64,000 nucleotides of DNA from Lysinibacillus sphaericus OT4b.31. GTDB lineage: Bacteria > Bacillota > Bacilli > Bacillales_A > Planococcaceae. Below the pieces are notes generated by a model, which saw nothing but the letters and a program-made list of their open reading frames with translations, made no database searches and was not told the DNA's origin. Made by a program: the position numbers and the translations under genes. Shown one piece after another: positions 36,307-45,546 of the stretch; the stretch's first letter is position 1, and each line of letters begins with the position of its first letter. The stretch spans positions 3,209,705 to 3,273,704 of the forward strand of contig NZ_KB933398.1 in assembly GCF_000392615.1 (NCBI RefSeq), written 5' to 3'.

Positions 36307-36592
36307 ATCGAGTAGGAGGGAGTGATTAACTCCCGACCTCTCACACCACCGTACGTACGGTTCCGTATACGGCGGTTCAATTAAGATGAATAACGCAAAG
36401 TTTCGTAACGAACTTGCAGACTTTTCAGCCCTTGGCCATTCCAATAGGAATTGCCGAGGGTTCTGTGTAATATGGGGCTTTTTGAGATGCGCCAGTATCC
36501 TTTTCGGGTATTACCCCATTCGTACGCTTTTCCGTATGGAACTTTTAAACGAATGAGATTTCTGACTCTCGTTCGGGGTTTCTTCCAATTTT
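36307..36592 (-). mobile_element. 3' fragment of a group II intron with maturase C-terminus
   Basis: On the minus strand a frame ending at TAA 36383-36381 reads WKKPRTRVRNLIRLKVP then YGKAYEWGNTRKGYWRIS and SPILHRTLGNSYW, the C-terminal end of group II intron reverse transcriptases. Downstream is a domain V/VI-like structure (GAACCGCCGTATACGG, CGTACGTACGGTGG, then GGGAGTTAATCACTCCC), ending near 36307. The intron's 5' part and most of the protein are missing. The fragment begins inside the end of the Mn catalase gene, near 36590, in another frame. Confidence 0.8.
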
Positions 36593-37453
36593 TTCAAACT
36601 CCTCTGGCCCAATACCTGGTGCAAATTCTTCTGGCATCTCGTCTAAATTTGGGATATCATAGCCCTTTGGCGAACCTTCCTGTACATATAAACGTTGACC
36701 AGAGGTAGGATTTGTTCCTTTCCATATTCGATCGATATCTTTATAATCACCAACATTATTCCAGGTAAACAGGACATTGCCATAGCCCATATCCTCGTAT
36801 TTTCGTGCATAATCGAATACACGATTATCAAGATTTGGAATTGGAATTAACTTAGAGACATTGACACCTGTAGCCATTTCAAGCGCCCTCGCATAAGCAA
36901 GTACATGCGTTCCACCACGGACAAGTAAATAGCCAATCATTTCTCTTGCTGTTGGATGATTGGTCATTTCATAAACACGCATTTTATGGGTTCTAGCACC
37001 GCATTCCAAAAAGAAATTATGCAATAAATCTAACACTAAATTACCACTCGTAAATACATTAGAACCTGTCCAAGGCATCCCCATAGAATCAACAGCAAGT
37101 GATGTTTGAGCAGAGGCAATAAATGCTGCAGTTGAGCGCATATCCTTGCCGTTTTCCAATGGTGTTAAATCAGGTGGAGCCGTAAATGAAGATCCTTTGT
37201 TCAACAAGTTTATTGTATTCGCCACCAGCTCAACATGCCCAAATTCCTCAGCGGTAATACTTGCCACCAAATCGTAAAAAGGCTTTAACTTCTTTTTTCC
37301 TCTAAAATTAAAAGATTGGTACATATAGTTATTTAATGTCGACATTTCTCCAAATTTCCCACCAAGTAACTCTTGTACCGCACTCGCTGCATTTGCATCA
37401 CCATATTCGACTTCAGGTAAATCAATCACCAATTTGTTTACACGTTGAAACAA
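36545..37453 (-). CDS. Manganese catalase
   Basis: A di-manganese ferritin-fold catalase disproportionating hydrogen peroxide. Likely metal ligands lie in ANAASAVQELLGGKFGEM, ITAEEFGHVELVA (ExxH), FLECGARTHKMRVYEM and LLVRGGTHVLAYARALE. All are present, so it should be active. I chose TTG 37453, giving MFQRVNKLVIDLPEVEYG, with GGAGG 8 nt upstream. The last 15-18 residues (after EEFEKI) lie in DNA that in another frame encodes the group II intron maturase. The native tail was therefore probably replaced at the intron junction. Confidence 0.9.
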   Translation of the reverse strand: MFQRVNKLVIDLPEVEYGDANAASAVQELLGGKFGEMSTLNNYMYQSFNFRGKKKLKPFYDLVASITAEEFGHVELVANTINLLNKGSSFTAPPDLTPLENGKDMRSTAAFIASAQTSLAVDSMGMPWTGSNVFTSGNLVLDLLHNFFLECGARTHKMRVYEMTNHPTAREMIGYLLVRGGTHVLAYARALEMATGVNVSKLIPIPNLDNRVFDYARKYEDMGYGNVLFTWNNVGDYKDIDRIWKGTNPTSGQRLYVQEGSPKGYDIPNLDEMPEEFAPGIGPEEFEKIGRNPERESEISFV

Positions 37454-37502
37454 AAAAAGCACCTCCAATTCACATTATGTGAACATGAAGGTACTTATGC
37501 AC

Positions 37503-37718
37503 TTATTTTCTTCTCGTTGCCAATGTAACCCATACAATCTCTTCCATACGAATAAAGAAGGGTGTACGACAAACCTCTACAACGATATGGTCAGGTAAAA
37601 CAGAGGTTAAAATACCTTGCTGAATATTTTTCACCGTTTGAACGACAATTGCCTGACCAATCATCATTCTTATTGTTTCATATAAATATGGATTCGATAT
37701 GCTTCCCAACTGCGACAT
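37503..37718 (-). CDS. YuzF-like DUF2642 protein
   Basis: A 71-aa protein resembling the small YuzF/DUF2642 family of Bacillales, whose exact role is unknown to me; relatives are linked to spores. Typical are NPYLYETIRMMIGQ, SVLPDHIVVEVCRTPFFIRMEEIVWV, a small beta-rich Sm-like pattern. ATG 37718 has GGAAGGAAG upstream; an ATG at 37751 lacks a site. It lies 50 nt upstream of the Mn catalase start on the same strand. Confidence 0.72.
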   Translation of the reverse strand: MSQLGSISNPYLYETIRMMIGQAIVVQTVKNIQQGILTSVLPDHIVVEVCRTPFFIRMEEIVWVTLATRRK

Positions 37719-37790
37719 TACATATGCACTTCCTTCCAACAAACTAACCATTCATTTTTAGTGTATGAAGGAATTACAGGAAATGTACCA

Positions 37791-38231
37791 TTATTTTGAC
37801 TCTAGCAGTATTGTTACAGGCCCATCATTCGTAAAAGCAACGTCCATCATGGCACCAAAAACACCTGTTTCAACCCGCAACCCATGTTCGCGCAAGGTAT
37901 CGTTAAAGGCCACCCATAATGGTTGTGCTACTTCTGGTCTTGCTGCGCCCGTAAAGCTCGGACGATTTCCTTTTTTTGTATCCCCATACAAAGTAAATTG
38001 TGAGACGGATAGTATGGCTCCTCCGTGCTCTAAAATGGAATGATTCATTTTTCCTTCAGCATCTTCCCATAAGCGCAGATTAGCGATTTTCTTTGCTAAA
38101 TAGGCTACATCCTCCGTTGTATCCTCATGTGTAATGCCAACAAGAAGTACATAGCCTTTATCTATAGCGCCTGTTACTTTTCCGTCAACAGTAACAGATG
38201 CCGCTTTACTACGTTGTAATACCACTTTCAT
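37791..38231 (-). CDS. dtd: D-aminoacyl-tRNA deacylase
   Basis: Hydrolyses D-amino acids, and glycine mischarged on tRNA-Ala, from tRNA as a proofreading step. The 146-aa length and motifs [29 protein letters not shown] (the SQFTL active-site motif) and [21 protein letters not shown] (with GP cross-subunit motif region) are diagnostic. It lies downstream of relA on the same strand, the usual Bacillales arrangement. Confidence 0.96.
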   Translation of the reverse strand: MKVVLQRSKAASVTVDGKVTGAIDKGYVLLVGITHEDTTEDVAYLAKKIANLRLWEDAEGKMNHSILEHGGAILSVSQFTLYGDTKKGNRPSFTGAARPEVAQPLWVAFNDTLREHGLRVETGVFGAMMDVAFTNDGPVTILLESK

Positions 38232-38379
38232 TTTTTAAAACCTCTATTCTACCAAGTTCTGTACCAGCCACTTTATCAGTACATAAAAGCTCCGTGTCCC
38301 TGTCACTAAAACTCATCATAAATATCTGCAGCATGCATATCAGTGACTTACTATACATCACTAGCTCTACTGCATGATA

Positions 38380-40575
38380 TTAATTGATGACTCGCTGCAC
38401 AGAGTATATATCCGGCGTTTGTTTAATACGTTCTACAACCTTATGCAAATGCGAAATATTAGAGATCGAAATTGTTAAATGAATCGTCGCAATTTTATCG
38501 CGATCTGCACGACCACTAACTGCTAAAATATTTGTTTTTGTTTCACTCACAATATGCATGACTTCGTTTAAAATGCCAGGTCGATCAAAAGCAGATACTT
38601 CAATATCAACAGGGTACTCTTTTTTCTCAGGTGTTAGTCCATGCTCCCATTCAACCTCGATTAAACGCTCTTGCTCATCTTCCACTTGGATATTCGGACA
38701 ATCTGCACGATGCACAGAAACGCCTCTTCCTTTGGTAATAAAACCTACAATATCGTCACCCGGCACTGGGGTACAGCAGCGGGATAATCGAATGAGCATA
38801 TTATCTATGCCTTTCACGATAACGCCTGACTCCGTACGTTTTTGCGGAAGTGGATTTTTCATTTTTTGCTCAATTTTTTCAAGCGCTTCTTCCTGTTCAC
38901 GCTCTTTACGGCGTTTTTCTGCCAAACGATTGACCACTTGTTGTGCAGTAATACCATTTACACCAACAGCTGCGAATAAATCATCTTCATTAGTGTAGTT
39001 AAATTTATCGAAAACACGTTTAAAGTTTTCTGCTGACATTGTTTCTTTTATGTCAAAGTCTTGTGCACGAATTTCCTTTTCAATCATCTCTTTACCTTTG
39101 ATGATGTTTTCTTCACGAAGATGGCGTTTGAAAAATTGCTTAATTTTATTCTTCGCTTGGGATGATTGAGCAATTTTTAGCCAATCACGGCTCGGGCCAA
39201 ATGATTGTTTCGATGTTAAAATTTCGATAATGTCACCTGTTTTCAGTGGTGTATCGAGCGGTACCATTTTGCCATTAATTTTTGCACCGATTGTACGATT
39301 TCCGACCTCTGAATGCACGCGGTATGCGAAGTCGATAGGTACTGAACCAGCCGGCAATTCAATGACATCCCCTTCAGGCGTAAAAACATACACCATATCA
39401 GAGAATAAATCGAATTTTAAAGATTCCATAAACTCCTCTGCATTGGAAGACTCGTTTTGGAATTCTAAAATTTCCCGGAACCATGTTAATTTTTGATCGA
39501 CATTTTGTTTTTCGCTATCAATATTTTTACCTTCTTTATATGCCCAATGTGCTGCAATCCCGTACTCCGCAATTTTATGCATTTCCTTTGTACGAATTTG
39601 CACCTCTAGTGGGTCACCATAAGGACCAATTACAGTCGTATGCAGGGATTGATAAAAGTTTTGCTTCGGCATCGCGATATAGTCTTTAAATCGTCCAGGC
39701 ATCGGCTTCCATAGCGTATGAACAATTCCTAACACAGCATAGCAATCTTTAATGCTATCAACGAGGACGCGTATAGCTAATAAATCATATATCTCGTTAA
39801 ATTGTTTCTTTTGCAACACCATTTTACGATAAATGCTGTAAATATGTTTGGGACGACCATAAACATCAGCATCAATTTCGACATCTGTCAGCTGAGATTT
39901 CATTTCACCCATGACATTGTCTAAATAGGCTTCACGTTCATCTCTTTTCTTTTTCATAAGACTCACGATACGATAATATTGCTGTGGGTTTAAATAACGA
40001 AGTGCTGTGTCCTCAAGCTCCCATTTAACGGTTGAAATTCCCAGACGGTGCGCAAGTGGTGCGAAAATTTCCAGCGTCTCTTTGGAAATACGGCGTTGTT
40101 TTTCAGCAGGTAAATGCTTTAACGTGCGCATATTATGCAGGCGGTCTGCAAGTTTTATTAAGATGACACGAATATCCTGTGCCATTGCAACAAACATTTT
40201 TCGATGATTTTCTGCCTGTTGTGCTTCTTTCGATAAATATTTAATTTTCCCCAGCTTCGTCACGCCGTCTACGAGCATTGCAACTTCTTCACCAAATTCA
40301 CCTACTAAGTCATCACGCGTAAATTCCGTATCTTCGACAACATCGTGTAAAAAACCTGCTGCTACTGTTTCAGGATCCATTTGTAATTCTGCTAAAATTC
40401 CGGCTACTTGCACTGGGTGAATAATATACGGTTCACCAGAGCTACGGAATTGCTCAATATGCGCATCTCGTGCCAGTTCATATGCTTTTTTCACGAATGC
40501 GACATTTTCATCATTCATGTAGGATTTGACTAAATCAAAAACGTCTTCAGGAGTCAAAATTTGCTCTTTCGCCAT
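38380..40575 (-). CDS. relA: Bifunctional (p)ppGpp synthetase/hydrolase RelA
   Basis: The long RelA/SpoT homolog, 731 aa. The hydrolase HD domain has the intact HDVVEDT motif near residue 77. The synthetase core shows [24 protein letters not shown] and [21 protein letters not shown] (about 300-345). TGS (about 390-455, [24 protein letters not shown]), a zinc-finger-like segment ([11 protein letters not shown]) and a C-terminal ACT domain (about 655-731) follow. This is the main stringent-response enzyme; RelP at 5.8 kb is a second source of alarmone. apt, normally next upstream, is displaced by a 4.3-kb block. Confidence 0.97.
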   Translation of the reverse strand: MAKEQILTPEDVFDLVKSYMNDENVAFVKKAYELARDAHIEQFRSSGEPYIIHPVQVAGILAELQMDPETVAAGFLHDVVEDTEFTRDDLVGEFGEEVAMLVDGVTKLGKIKYLSKEAQQAENHRKMFVAMAQDIRVILIKLADRLHNMRTLKHLPAEKQRRISKETLEIFAPLAHRLGISTVKWELEDTALRYLNPQQYYRIVSLMKKKRDEREAYLDNVMGEMKSQLTDVEIDADVYGRPKHIYSIYRKMVLQKKQFNEIYDLLAIRVLVDSIKDCYAVLGIVHTLWKPMPGRFKDYIAMPKQNFYQSLHTTVIGPYGDPLEVQIRTKEMHKIAEYGIAAHWAYKEGKNIDSEKQNVDQKLTWFREILEFQNESSNAEEFMESLKFDLFSDMVYVFTPEGDVIELPAGSVPIDFAYRVHSEVGNRTIGAKINGKMVPLDTPLKTGDIIEILTSKQSFGPSRDWLKIAQSSQAKNKIKQFFKRHLREENIIKGKEMIEKEIRAQDFDIKETMSAENFKRVFDKFNYTNEDDLFAAVGVNGITAQQVVNRLAEKRRKEREQEEALEKIEQKMKNPLPQKRTESGVIVKGIDNMLIRLSRCCTPVPGDDIVGFITKGRGVSVHRADCPNIQVEDEQERLIEVEWEHGLTPEKKEYPVDIEVSAFDRPGILNEVMHIVSETKTNILAVSGRADRDKIATIHLTISISNISHLHKVVERIKQTPDIYSVQRVIN

Positions 40576-40726
40576 AATATGTCCACCTTGCCCGTCAAAT
40601 TTTTCAGATTAGATATAAATTTAATTGTATAAAAAATAGAGGTCGATTGTAAAGGGACTGTGTCATTTAGTTTAGTTAATCTCGTGAACAGCTTACTTCA
40701 ATGGAAAATTTATTCATTTAGATAAA

Positions 40727-40768
40727 TAAAAAGACCCCCTGCTACGCCGGTAAGCTTCACAGAGAGTC
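40727..40768 (-). terminator. Terminator of the psuK-psuG operon
   Basis: GACTCTCTG and CAGGGGGTC arms pair through GC and GU pairs, followed by TTTTTATTT on the minus strand just after psuG. Confidence 0.7.
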
Positions 40769-40777
40769 GTAATATGT

Positions 40778-41692
40778 TTAGTTTGCTTTATTATAGGCTA
40801 CGGCAATTTTTGAACCGATTACTGCATTGTTTTTCACTAATGCGATATTCGCATCAAGGCTCTTACCTTCTGTTAGTTCTTTCACTTTACCAAGTAAGAA
40901 TGGCGTTACGTTTTTACCCTGAATACCATTTTCCTCAGCTTCTTGTAAAGCCTTTTCAATGATGTTAGTGATGAATTCGTGCTCTAGCGCTTCAGCTTCT
41001 GGTATCGGGTTTGCAATAACCGCTCCACCACGTAAACCTAATTGCCATTTTGCACGAAGCATTGCTGCAACTTCTTCAGGTGTATCGGCCTTGAAGTTTA
41101 CTTCAAAACCACTTTGGCGTGTATAGAATGCTGGAAGTTCATCCGTACCATACCCAACTACTGGTACACCTTTTGTTTCAAGATATTCAAGCGTTAAGCC
41201 AATATCTAAAATTGACTTCGCACCTGCACAAATTACCGCTACATTTGTTAGCGATAATTCTTCTAAGTCTGCTGAAACGTCCATTGTAGTTTCTGCACCA
41301 CGGTGTACACCACCAATACCACCTGTAACGAAGATTTCAATGCCTGCAAGCTCTGCACAAATCATCGTTGCAGCAACCGTTGTCGCGCCTAATTTTTTTG
41401 TTGCTAGTAAGTAGGCTAAGTCACGGCGAGAAGCTTTTGCCACACCTTGTGCATTGCCAAACATTTCAAGTTCTTCTTCTGATAAACCGATTTTAATTTT
41501 CCCATCTATTAATGCGATAGTAGCTGGTACTGCACCGTTGTCGCGAATAATTTGCTCCACTTCACGCGCTGTTTGTACATTTTGTGGATATGGCATACCA
41601 TGCGAAATAATTGTTGATTCTAATGCAATAATTGGTAGACCTTTCTCTTGACCTGCTTTTACCTCTTCTGATAATACGATGAATTCTTTCAT
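40778..41692 (-). CDS. psuG: Pseudouridine-5'-phosphate glycosidase
   Basis: Cleaves the C-C glycosidic bond of pseudouridine 5'-phosphate to uracil and ribose 5-phosphate in the breakdown of modified RNA nucleosides. The 304-aa protein shows family blocks [41 protein letters not shown] and [24 protein letters not shown] chose ATG 41692 with GGAGG upstream. It overlaps the control region of psuK's end by a few bases, giving a two-gene catabolic operon. Confidence 0.95.
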   Translation of the reverse strand: MKEFIVLSEEVKAGQEKGLPIIALESTIISHGMPYPQNVQTAREVEQIIRDNGAVPATIALIDGKIKIGLSEEELEMFGNAQGVAKASRRDLAYLLATKKLGATTVAATMICAELAGIEIFVTGGIGGVHRGAETTMDVSADLEELSLTNVAVICAGAKSILDIGLTLEYLETKGVPVVGYGTDELPAFYTRQSGFEVNFKADTPEEVAAMLRAKWQLGLRGGAVIANPIPEAEALEHEFITNIIEKALQEAEENGIQGKNVTPFLLGKVKELTEGKSLDANIALVKNNAVIGSKIAVAYNKAN

Positions 41693-41696
41693 GATG

Positions 41697-42788
41697 TTAT
41701 TCCTCCATTTCATTTTTCAATAATTCTTCTGATAATTCAGGTCTTACTGTGTACGGAGACGCCAATGTTTTTTTGGCGTTTGTTAAGCCCGCATCTATAC
41801 ATGTTGCTAAGGGTTGTCCCCTTAACCAACTGTGTATGACCGCACTCACAAAGGCATCGCCCGCGCCAGTAACATCTTCAATTTTTTCTATGGCCTTAGC
41901 CGCAAAATGACTTGGTGCAATTGAAGTTGACGCTGCAAATACACCTTTTCCACCTGCTGTGATAATCACATGTTCAGCGCCTAGTTGCAGAAGCTGCTGA
42001 AGCGCTTTTTCATAATGTGCTGCGTTGTCAATTGCATGACCGACAATCGTCTCTGCCTCATCTGTATTGCAAATAAACCATGTGACTCCTTGCAATGTAT
42101 CCGGAAGTCGATTCATTTTCGGAGAAGATACTGGCACAATTACTAGTGGAATTCCACGAGCAATCGCTACTTGCTGGATGTATGCAACTGTTTCTTTTGG
42201 ACAATTTAAGTCCATAATAAAGCTGCCGGCATTCATAAGCATTGCCTCGTGTTGCTTTAACAAACTTGGCACCAATAAGTCATAGACTTCCATATTGGCA
42301 ACAGCTAAAGCTAGCTCACCCTGCTCGTCCATAATTGCGGTATACGAGCCTGTTGCAGCATCAGGTAGCTGTTCGACATAGCGTAAATTCATGAATGGTT
42401 CGGAAGCTTCTTGAATCACCAGCCAGTCGGCATCCTTTCCAGCTGTCGTCAGTAGCGTAACCCCATGATTAAGTCGGCCTAAGTTTTCAGCAATATTTCG
42501 ACCTACGCCACCTACACTAAATGAAGAACTAGCAGGGTTTGATGTTCCGAGTTGCACGGTTCCCTTTACATGAAATTTACGGTCGAGATTTGCGCCACCG
42601 ATGCAAATAATTTCATTTTCCTCAGGTAAAATATATGCACGTCCAACAATTTTGCCTTGCTTTGTTAAGCTCGACACTAAATTTGCAAGTACTGGGCGAG
42701 ACAAGTTCATTTTATCTGCCATCTCTTGTTGAGACATAAACGGATTTTGGCGAATTAATGCGAGTACCGCCTGTTCTCTTTCATTCAT
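41697..42788 (-). CDS. psuK: PfkB-family pseudouridine kinase with N-terminal HTH
   Basis: A ribokinase-like ATP-dependent kinase, inferred to phosphorylate pseudouridine before PsuG acts. The first about 60 residues are a winged helix ([37 protein letters not shown]). The kinase part starts at [17 protein letters not shown], with [16 protein letters not shown] and the anion-hole motif [13 protein letters not shown] near residue 315. The fused HTH suggests it may regulate its own operon. Substrate assignment rests on linkage to psuG. Confidence 0.9.
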   Translation of the reverse strand: MNEREQAVLALIRQNPFMSQQEMADKMNLSRPVLANLVSSLTKQGKIVGRAYILPEENEIICIGGANLDRKFHVKGTVQLGTSNPASSSFSVGGVGRNIAENLGRLNHGVTLLTTAGKDADWLVIQEASEPFMNLRYVEQLPDAATGSYTAIMDEQGELALAVANMEVYDLLVPSLLKQHEAMLMNAGSFIMDLNCPKETVAYIQQVAIARGIPLVIVPVSSPKMNRLPDTLQGVTWFICNTDEAETIVGHAIDNAAHYEKALQQLLQLGAEHVIITAGGKGVFAASTSIAPSHFAAKAIEKIEDVTGAGDAFVSAVIHSWLRGQPLATCIDAGLTNAKKTLASPYTVRPELSEELLKNEMEE

Positions 42789-42871
42789 AGCATCACCTTT
42801 TGTTATATTTGTTTATATTATAAACTTTTGTTTAATTTAAGTCAAAAGTTTTCTTTGCATAAAGCAAAAAC

Positions 42872-42908
42872 ACCCGTAAAATTTAGATTCGATCTAACTT
42901 TTACGGGT
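42872..42908 (-). terminator. Terminator of the MFS gene
   Basis: ACCCGTAAAA (42872-42881) and TTTTACGGGT (42899-42908) pair perfectly and are followed by Ts on the minus strand. It also shields psuK from read-through. Confidence 0.8.
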
Positions 42909-42941
42909 CAGTTTAATTCGCTTATTCTGTTAAACTTTCAT

Positions 42942-44201
42942 TTACACTAAATTCACAGTATTTGGTTGTTGTTTTTTAACAACTATTACAAATAGACTTG
43001 CTAAAACACAGAAAACGCCTGCTAAGAAAAATGCCCATGTGTAAGAATCGAAATATTTATAGATAAGGCCGCCGCCATATGCAGCTACCGCAGCACCCGC
43101 CTGATGAGATGCAAAAATCCAACCGTAAATAATTCCACTTTTATTCGTACCAAAAATCTGCCTTGAAATACTGATTGTTGGTGGGACTGTAGCAATCCAA
43201 TCTAATCCATAAAATACTGTAAAAATAACGAGCAAGGTAAATGAACCTTGTACTAATGCATAAGGTAGCAAAACGAGAGAAGCTCCTCTTAAAAGATAAT
43301 ACCAAAATAATAACCATCGATTATCGAAACGGTCAGATAGCCACCCTGATAAAGTTGTGCCAACGAGATTAAAGATTCCCATAAAAGAAAGAAACGAAGC
43401 AGCTGTCACTAAAGGAACGCCGAAACTAATACAGTATGAAACAAAATGAGTACCAATTAAACCACTAGTTGAAAGCCCACAGATAAAGAAGCTACCGGCC
43501 AATAACCAAAATTCTTTCACTTTCACTGCGCGAAAAAGGCCGTTGAAAGCAATAATAATAGGATTATTCTTTTGCGCTACATCGTTAACTTTTAACTCCT
43601 TTTCACGCCCATAAGGAAGAATGCCCACATCCTTTGGTTTGTTTTTCATAAATAATAAAATAATGATAAACATGATGGCACTTAGAACCATAATTAATGC
43701 AATCGCCCATCGCCAGGAATAATTCTCTATAATCATCGCCAAAATGGGTAACAAAATTAACTGGCCTGTCGCTGTACTTGCTGTTAAAATTCCGACGGCA
43801 AGCCCTCTTCTTTTTTCAAACCAATTATTAGCCACATATGGACTTAGAACTGTTAAAAAAAGGCTTGCACCTAGACCGATGATAAAGCCCCAAATAATGG
43901 TTAACTGCCATGCTTGATTCATGAAAAGAGTAAGCATAATACCTATTATTAATGTCGCCATCGCGGCTAACATCATTTTCTTTAAGCCAATTACTTCAAG
44001 CAACGCTGCCATAAAAGGACCTGATATGCCATATAAAAAAAGACTGATTGCAAAAGCCATTGCAATCATTGAACGATCCCAGCCAAATTCTTTTTCGAAT
44101 GGGCCTATAAAAACGCCTGATGATGACAAAGTGATACCAGCTACAATTATTGAGAAAAATGTAATGACAAGGATAAACCAACTATAGTGAATACGTTTCA
44201 T
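42942..44201 (-). CDS. MFS transporter, OFA/MCT-like
   Basis: A 419-aa major facilitator with about 12 membrane segments. The start IHYSWFILVITFFSIIVAGITLSSSGVFI and FEKEFGWDRSMIAMAFAIS resemble the oxalate/formate antiporter and monocarboxylate-like group. The middle loop holds the charged PYGREKELKVND. It lies next to and divergent from a MarR-family gene, which probably represses it. The substrate is unknown; nearby psuGK does not prove nucleoside transport. Confidence 0.85.
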   Translation of the reverse strand: MKRIHYSWFILVITFFSIIVAGITLSSSGVFIGPFEKEFGWDRSMIAMAFAISLFLYGISGPFMAALLEVIGLKKMMLAAMATLIIGIMLTLFMNQAWQLTIIWGFIIGLGASLFLTVLSPYVANNWFEKRRGLAVGILTASTATGQLILLPILAMIIENYSWRWAIALIMVLSAIMFIIILLFMKNKPKDVGILPYGREKELKVNDVAQKNNPIIIAFNGLFRAVKVKEFWLLAGSFFICGLSTSGLIGTHFVSYCISFGVPLVTAASFLSFMGIFNLVGTTLSGWLSDRFDNRWLLFWYYLLRGASLVLLPYALVQGSFTLLVIFTVFYGLDWIATVPPTISISRQIFGTNKSGIIYGWIFASHQAGAAVAAYGGGLIYKYFDSYTWAFFLAGVFCVLASLFVIVVKKQQPNTVNLV

Positions 44202-44307
44202 AACTCCACCTACCTTTCTCCAAAGTATCTTAAAACAATGATTTTCTAAGTTACATTATTAAAATCCCATCCTTTTCTCAGCATTATTTTCCACATCACT
44301 AAAATAC

Positions 44308-44319
44308 ATGTATATACAT
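44308..44319. promoter_or_regulatory. Palindrome, candidate MarR operator 1
   Basis: ATGTATATACAT is a perfect 12-bp palindrome in the divergent MFS/MarR gap. A related element lies 50 bp away. Confidence 0.5.
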
Positions 44320-44360
44320 ATATTTGTTCAAAAAAATATAGAATATCCATTTCTTTAAAT

Positions 44361-44378
44361 TATATGTATCTACATATA
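44361..44378. promoter_or_regulatory. Palindrome, candidate MarR operator 2
   Basis: TATATGTA-TC-TACATATA is a perfect interrupted inverted repeat sharing the ATGTA/TACAT core with site 1, as expected for a MarR dimer. Confidence 0.55.
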
Positions 44379-44482
44379 TAATGATATGAATAGCGTTTTC
44401 TACTGTCAAGAAATAAATTTATGTTCAACGATGAAACAAATTGAGTTTTCCTTAACTTGAAATAACGCAAAAGGAGTTTTTT

Positions 44483-44938
44483 ATGGATAAAGAATACACT
44501 AACATAGACTATACACAGATTTGTGTATGTGCGAACCTTAGAAAAAAGACAAGAGTCGTTACACAAATATATGACAAATTGCTCCAACCTACCAATTTAA
44601 AAATCACCCAATATTCTATGTTGGCCAATATCGATCATCAGAAAGCTGTTTCAATAAGCAAATTAGGGGAGATTTTGTTACTTGATCAAACTACAGTTAC
44701 GCGTAATGTCAATCTACTGAAACAAAGTGGCTATGTTGCTATTACTAGAGATCAACAAGATGCTAGAACAAAAATCCTTTCGCTTACCGATGCAGGCATT
44801 GAAAAATTACATGAAGCTGCGCCTATTTGGCGTGAAATTCAGGAAAGAATTATCAATGATATTGGCCTAGAGAAATATAAGGACTTCTATGAAACGCTTA
44901 GACACATTCAAAAAATAATTAAATCCTACAATTACTAA
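44483..44938 (+). CDS. MarR-family transcriptional regulator
   Basis: A 151-aa winged-helix dimeric repressor. The DNA-binding part is KAVSISKLGEILLLDQTTVTRNVNLLKQSGYV, followed by the wing RDQQDARTKILSLTDAG. The N-terminus has CVCANLRKKTRVVTQIYDKLLQPTNL, where the paired cysteines (C-V-C) could sense oxidation. AAAAGGAG precedes the ATG. Divergent from the MFS gene with two shared-core palindromes between, so it probably controls that exporter and itself. Confidence 0.9.
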   Translation: MDKEYTNIDYTQICVCANLRKKTRVVTQIYDKLLQPTNLKITQYSMLANIDHQKAVSISKLGEILLLDQTTVTRNVNLLKQSGYVAITRDQQDARTKILSLTDAGIEKLHEAAPIWREIQERIINDIGLEKYKDFYETLRHIQKIIKSYNY

Positions 44939-44944
44939 TACGTA

Positions 44945-44993
44945 GAAAAAAACGACTGTCTATAAGTTTTTCACTTATGTAGACAGCCGTTTC
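44945..44993. terminator. Bidirectional terminator between marR and apt
   Basis: CGACTGTCTATAAG (44953-44966) pairs with CTTATGTAGACAGCCG (44974-44989) with few mismatches. T tracts flank it on both strands, serving the convergent marR and apt genes. Confidence 0.8.
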
Positions 44994-44999
44994 ATTATA

Positions 45000-45512
45000 T
45001 TAGTATTGAATCAATGTTTTCATATTTAGATCGCCCAGTTTTGCACGACCGTTTAGTTCAGTCAGTTCGATTAAAAATGCACAGCCAACAACTACACCAC
45101 CCAATTCTTCAATTAAACGAACAGTTGCTTCCACTGTACCACCCGTTGCAAGTAAATCATCACAGATTAACACTTTTTGGCCTGGCTTAATAGCATCTTT
45201 GTGCATCGTTAATGTATCCTTACCATACTCAAGGCCATAGTCTGCACTGACCACCTCACGAGGTAATTTTCCTGGTTTACGAACAGGGGCAAAGCCAATT
45301 TCAAGTGCATAAGCAACTGGGCAACCAATGATGAAGCCACGCGCTTCAGGACCTACGATAATTTCCGCGCCCATCTCTTGTGCGTAAGACACTATTTGAT
45401 CTGTCGCATATTTGTATGCTGGTCCATTATCCATAATTGTTGTAATATCCTTGAAGCTGATGCCTTCTTTAGGCCAGTTCTCAACTGTTGTCACATATTG
45501 CTTTAAATCCAT
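45000..45512 (-). CDS. apt: Adenine phosphoribosyltransferase
   Basis: Purine salvage enzyme making AMP from adenine and PRPP. The 170-aa protein has the PRPP-binding motif [16 protein letters not shown] and the family blocks [15 protein letters not shown] and [17 protein letters not shown]. It is downstream of recJ on the same strand with a 34-nt gap. In related Bacillales relA follows directly; here a pseudouridine/MFS block intervenes. Confidence 0.97.
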   Translation of the reverse strand: MDLKQYVTTVENWPKEGISFKDITTIMDNGPAYKYATDQIVSYAQEMGAEIIVGPEARGFIIGCPVAYALEIGFAPVRKPGKLPREVVSADYGLEYGKDTLTMHKDAIKPGQKVLICDDLLATGGTVEATVRLIEELGGVVVGCAFLIELTELNGRAKLGDLNMKTLIQY

Positions 45513-45546
45513 TTAGATGTTCCTCCTACGAAACTTTTTTCGTATA

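Noticed and set aside
36190-36444. An 84-codon minus-strand frame over the end of the amidase gene
   Set aside because: It is out of frame with the maturase remnant and antisense to the amidase; the maturase reading explains this DNA better.
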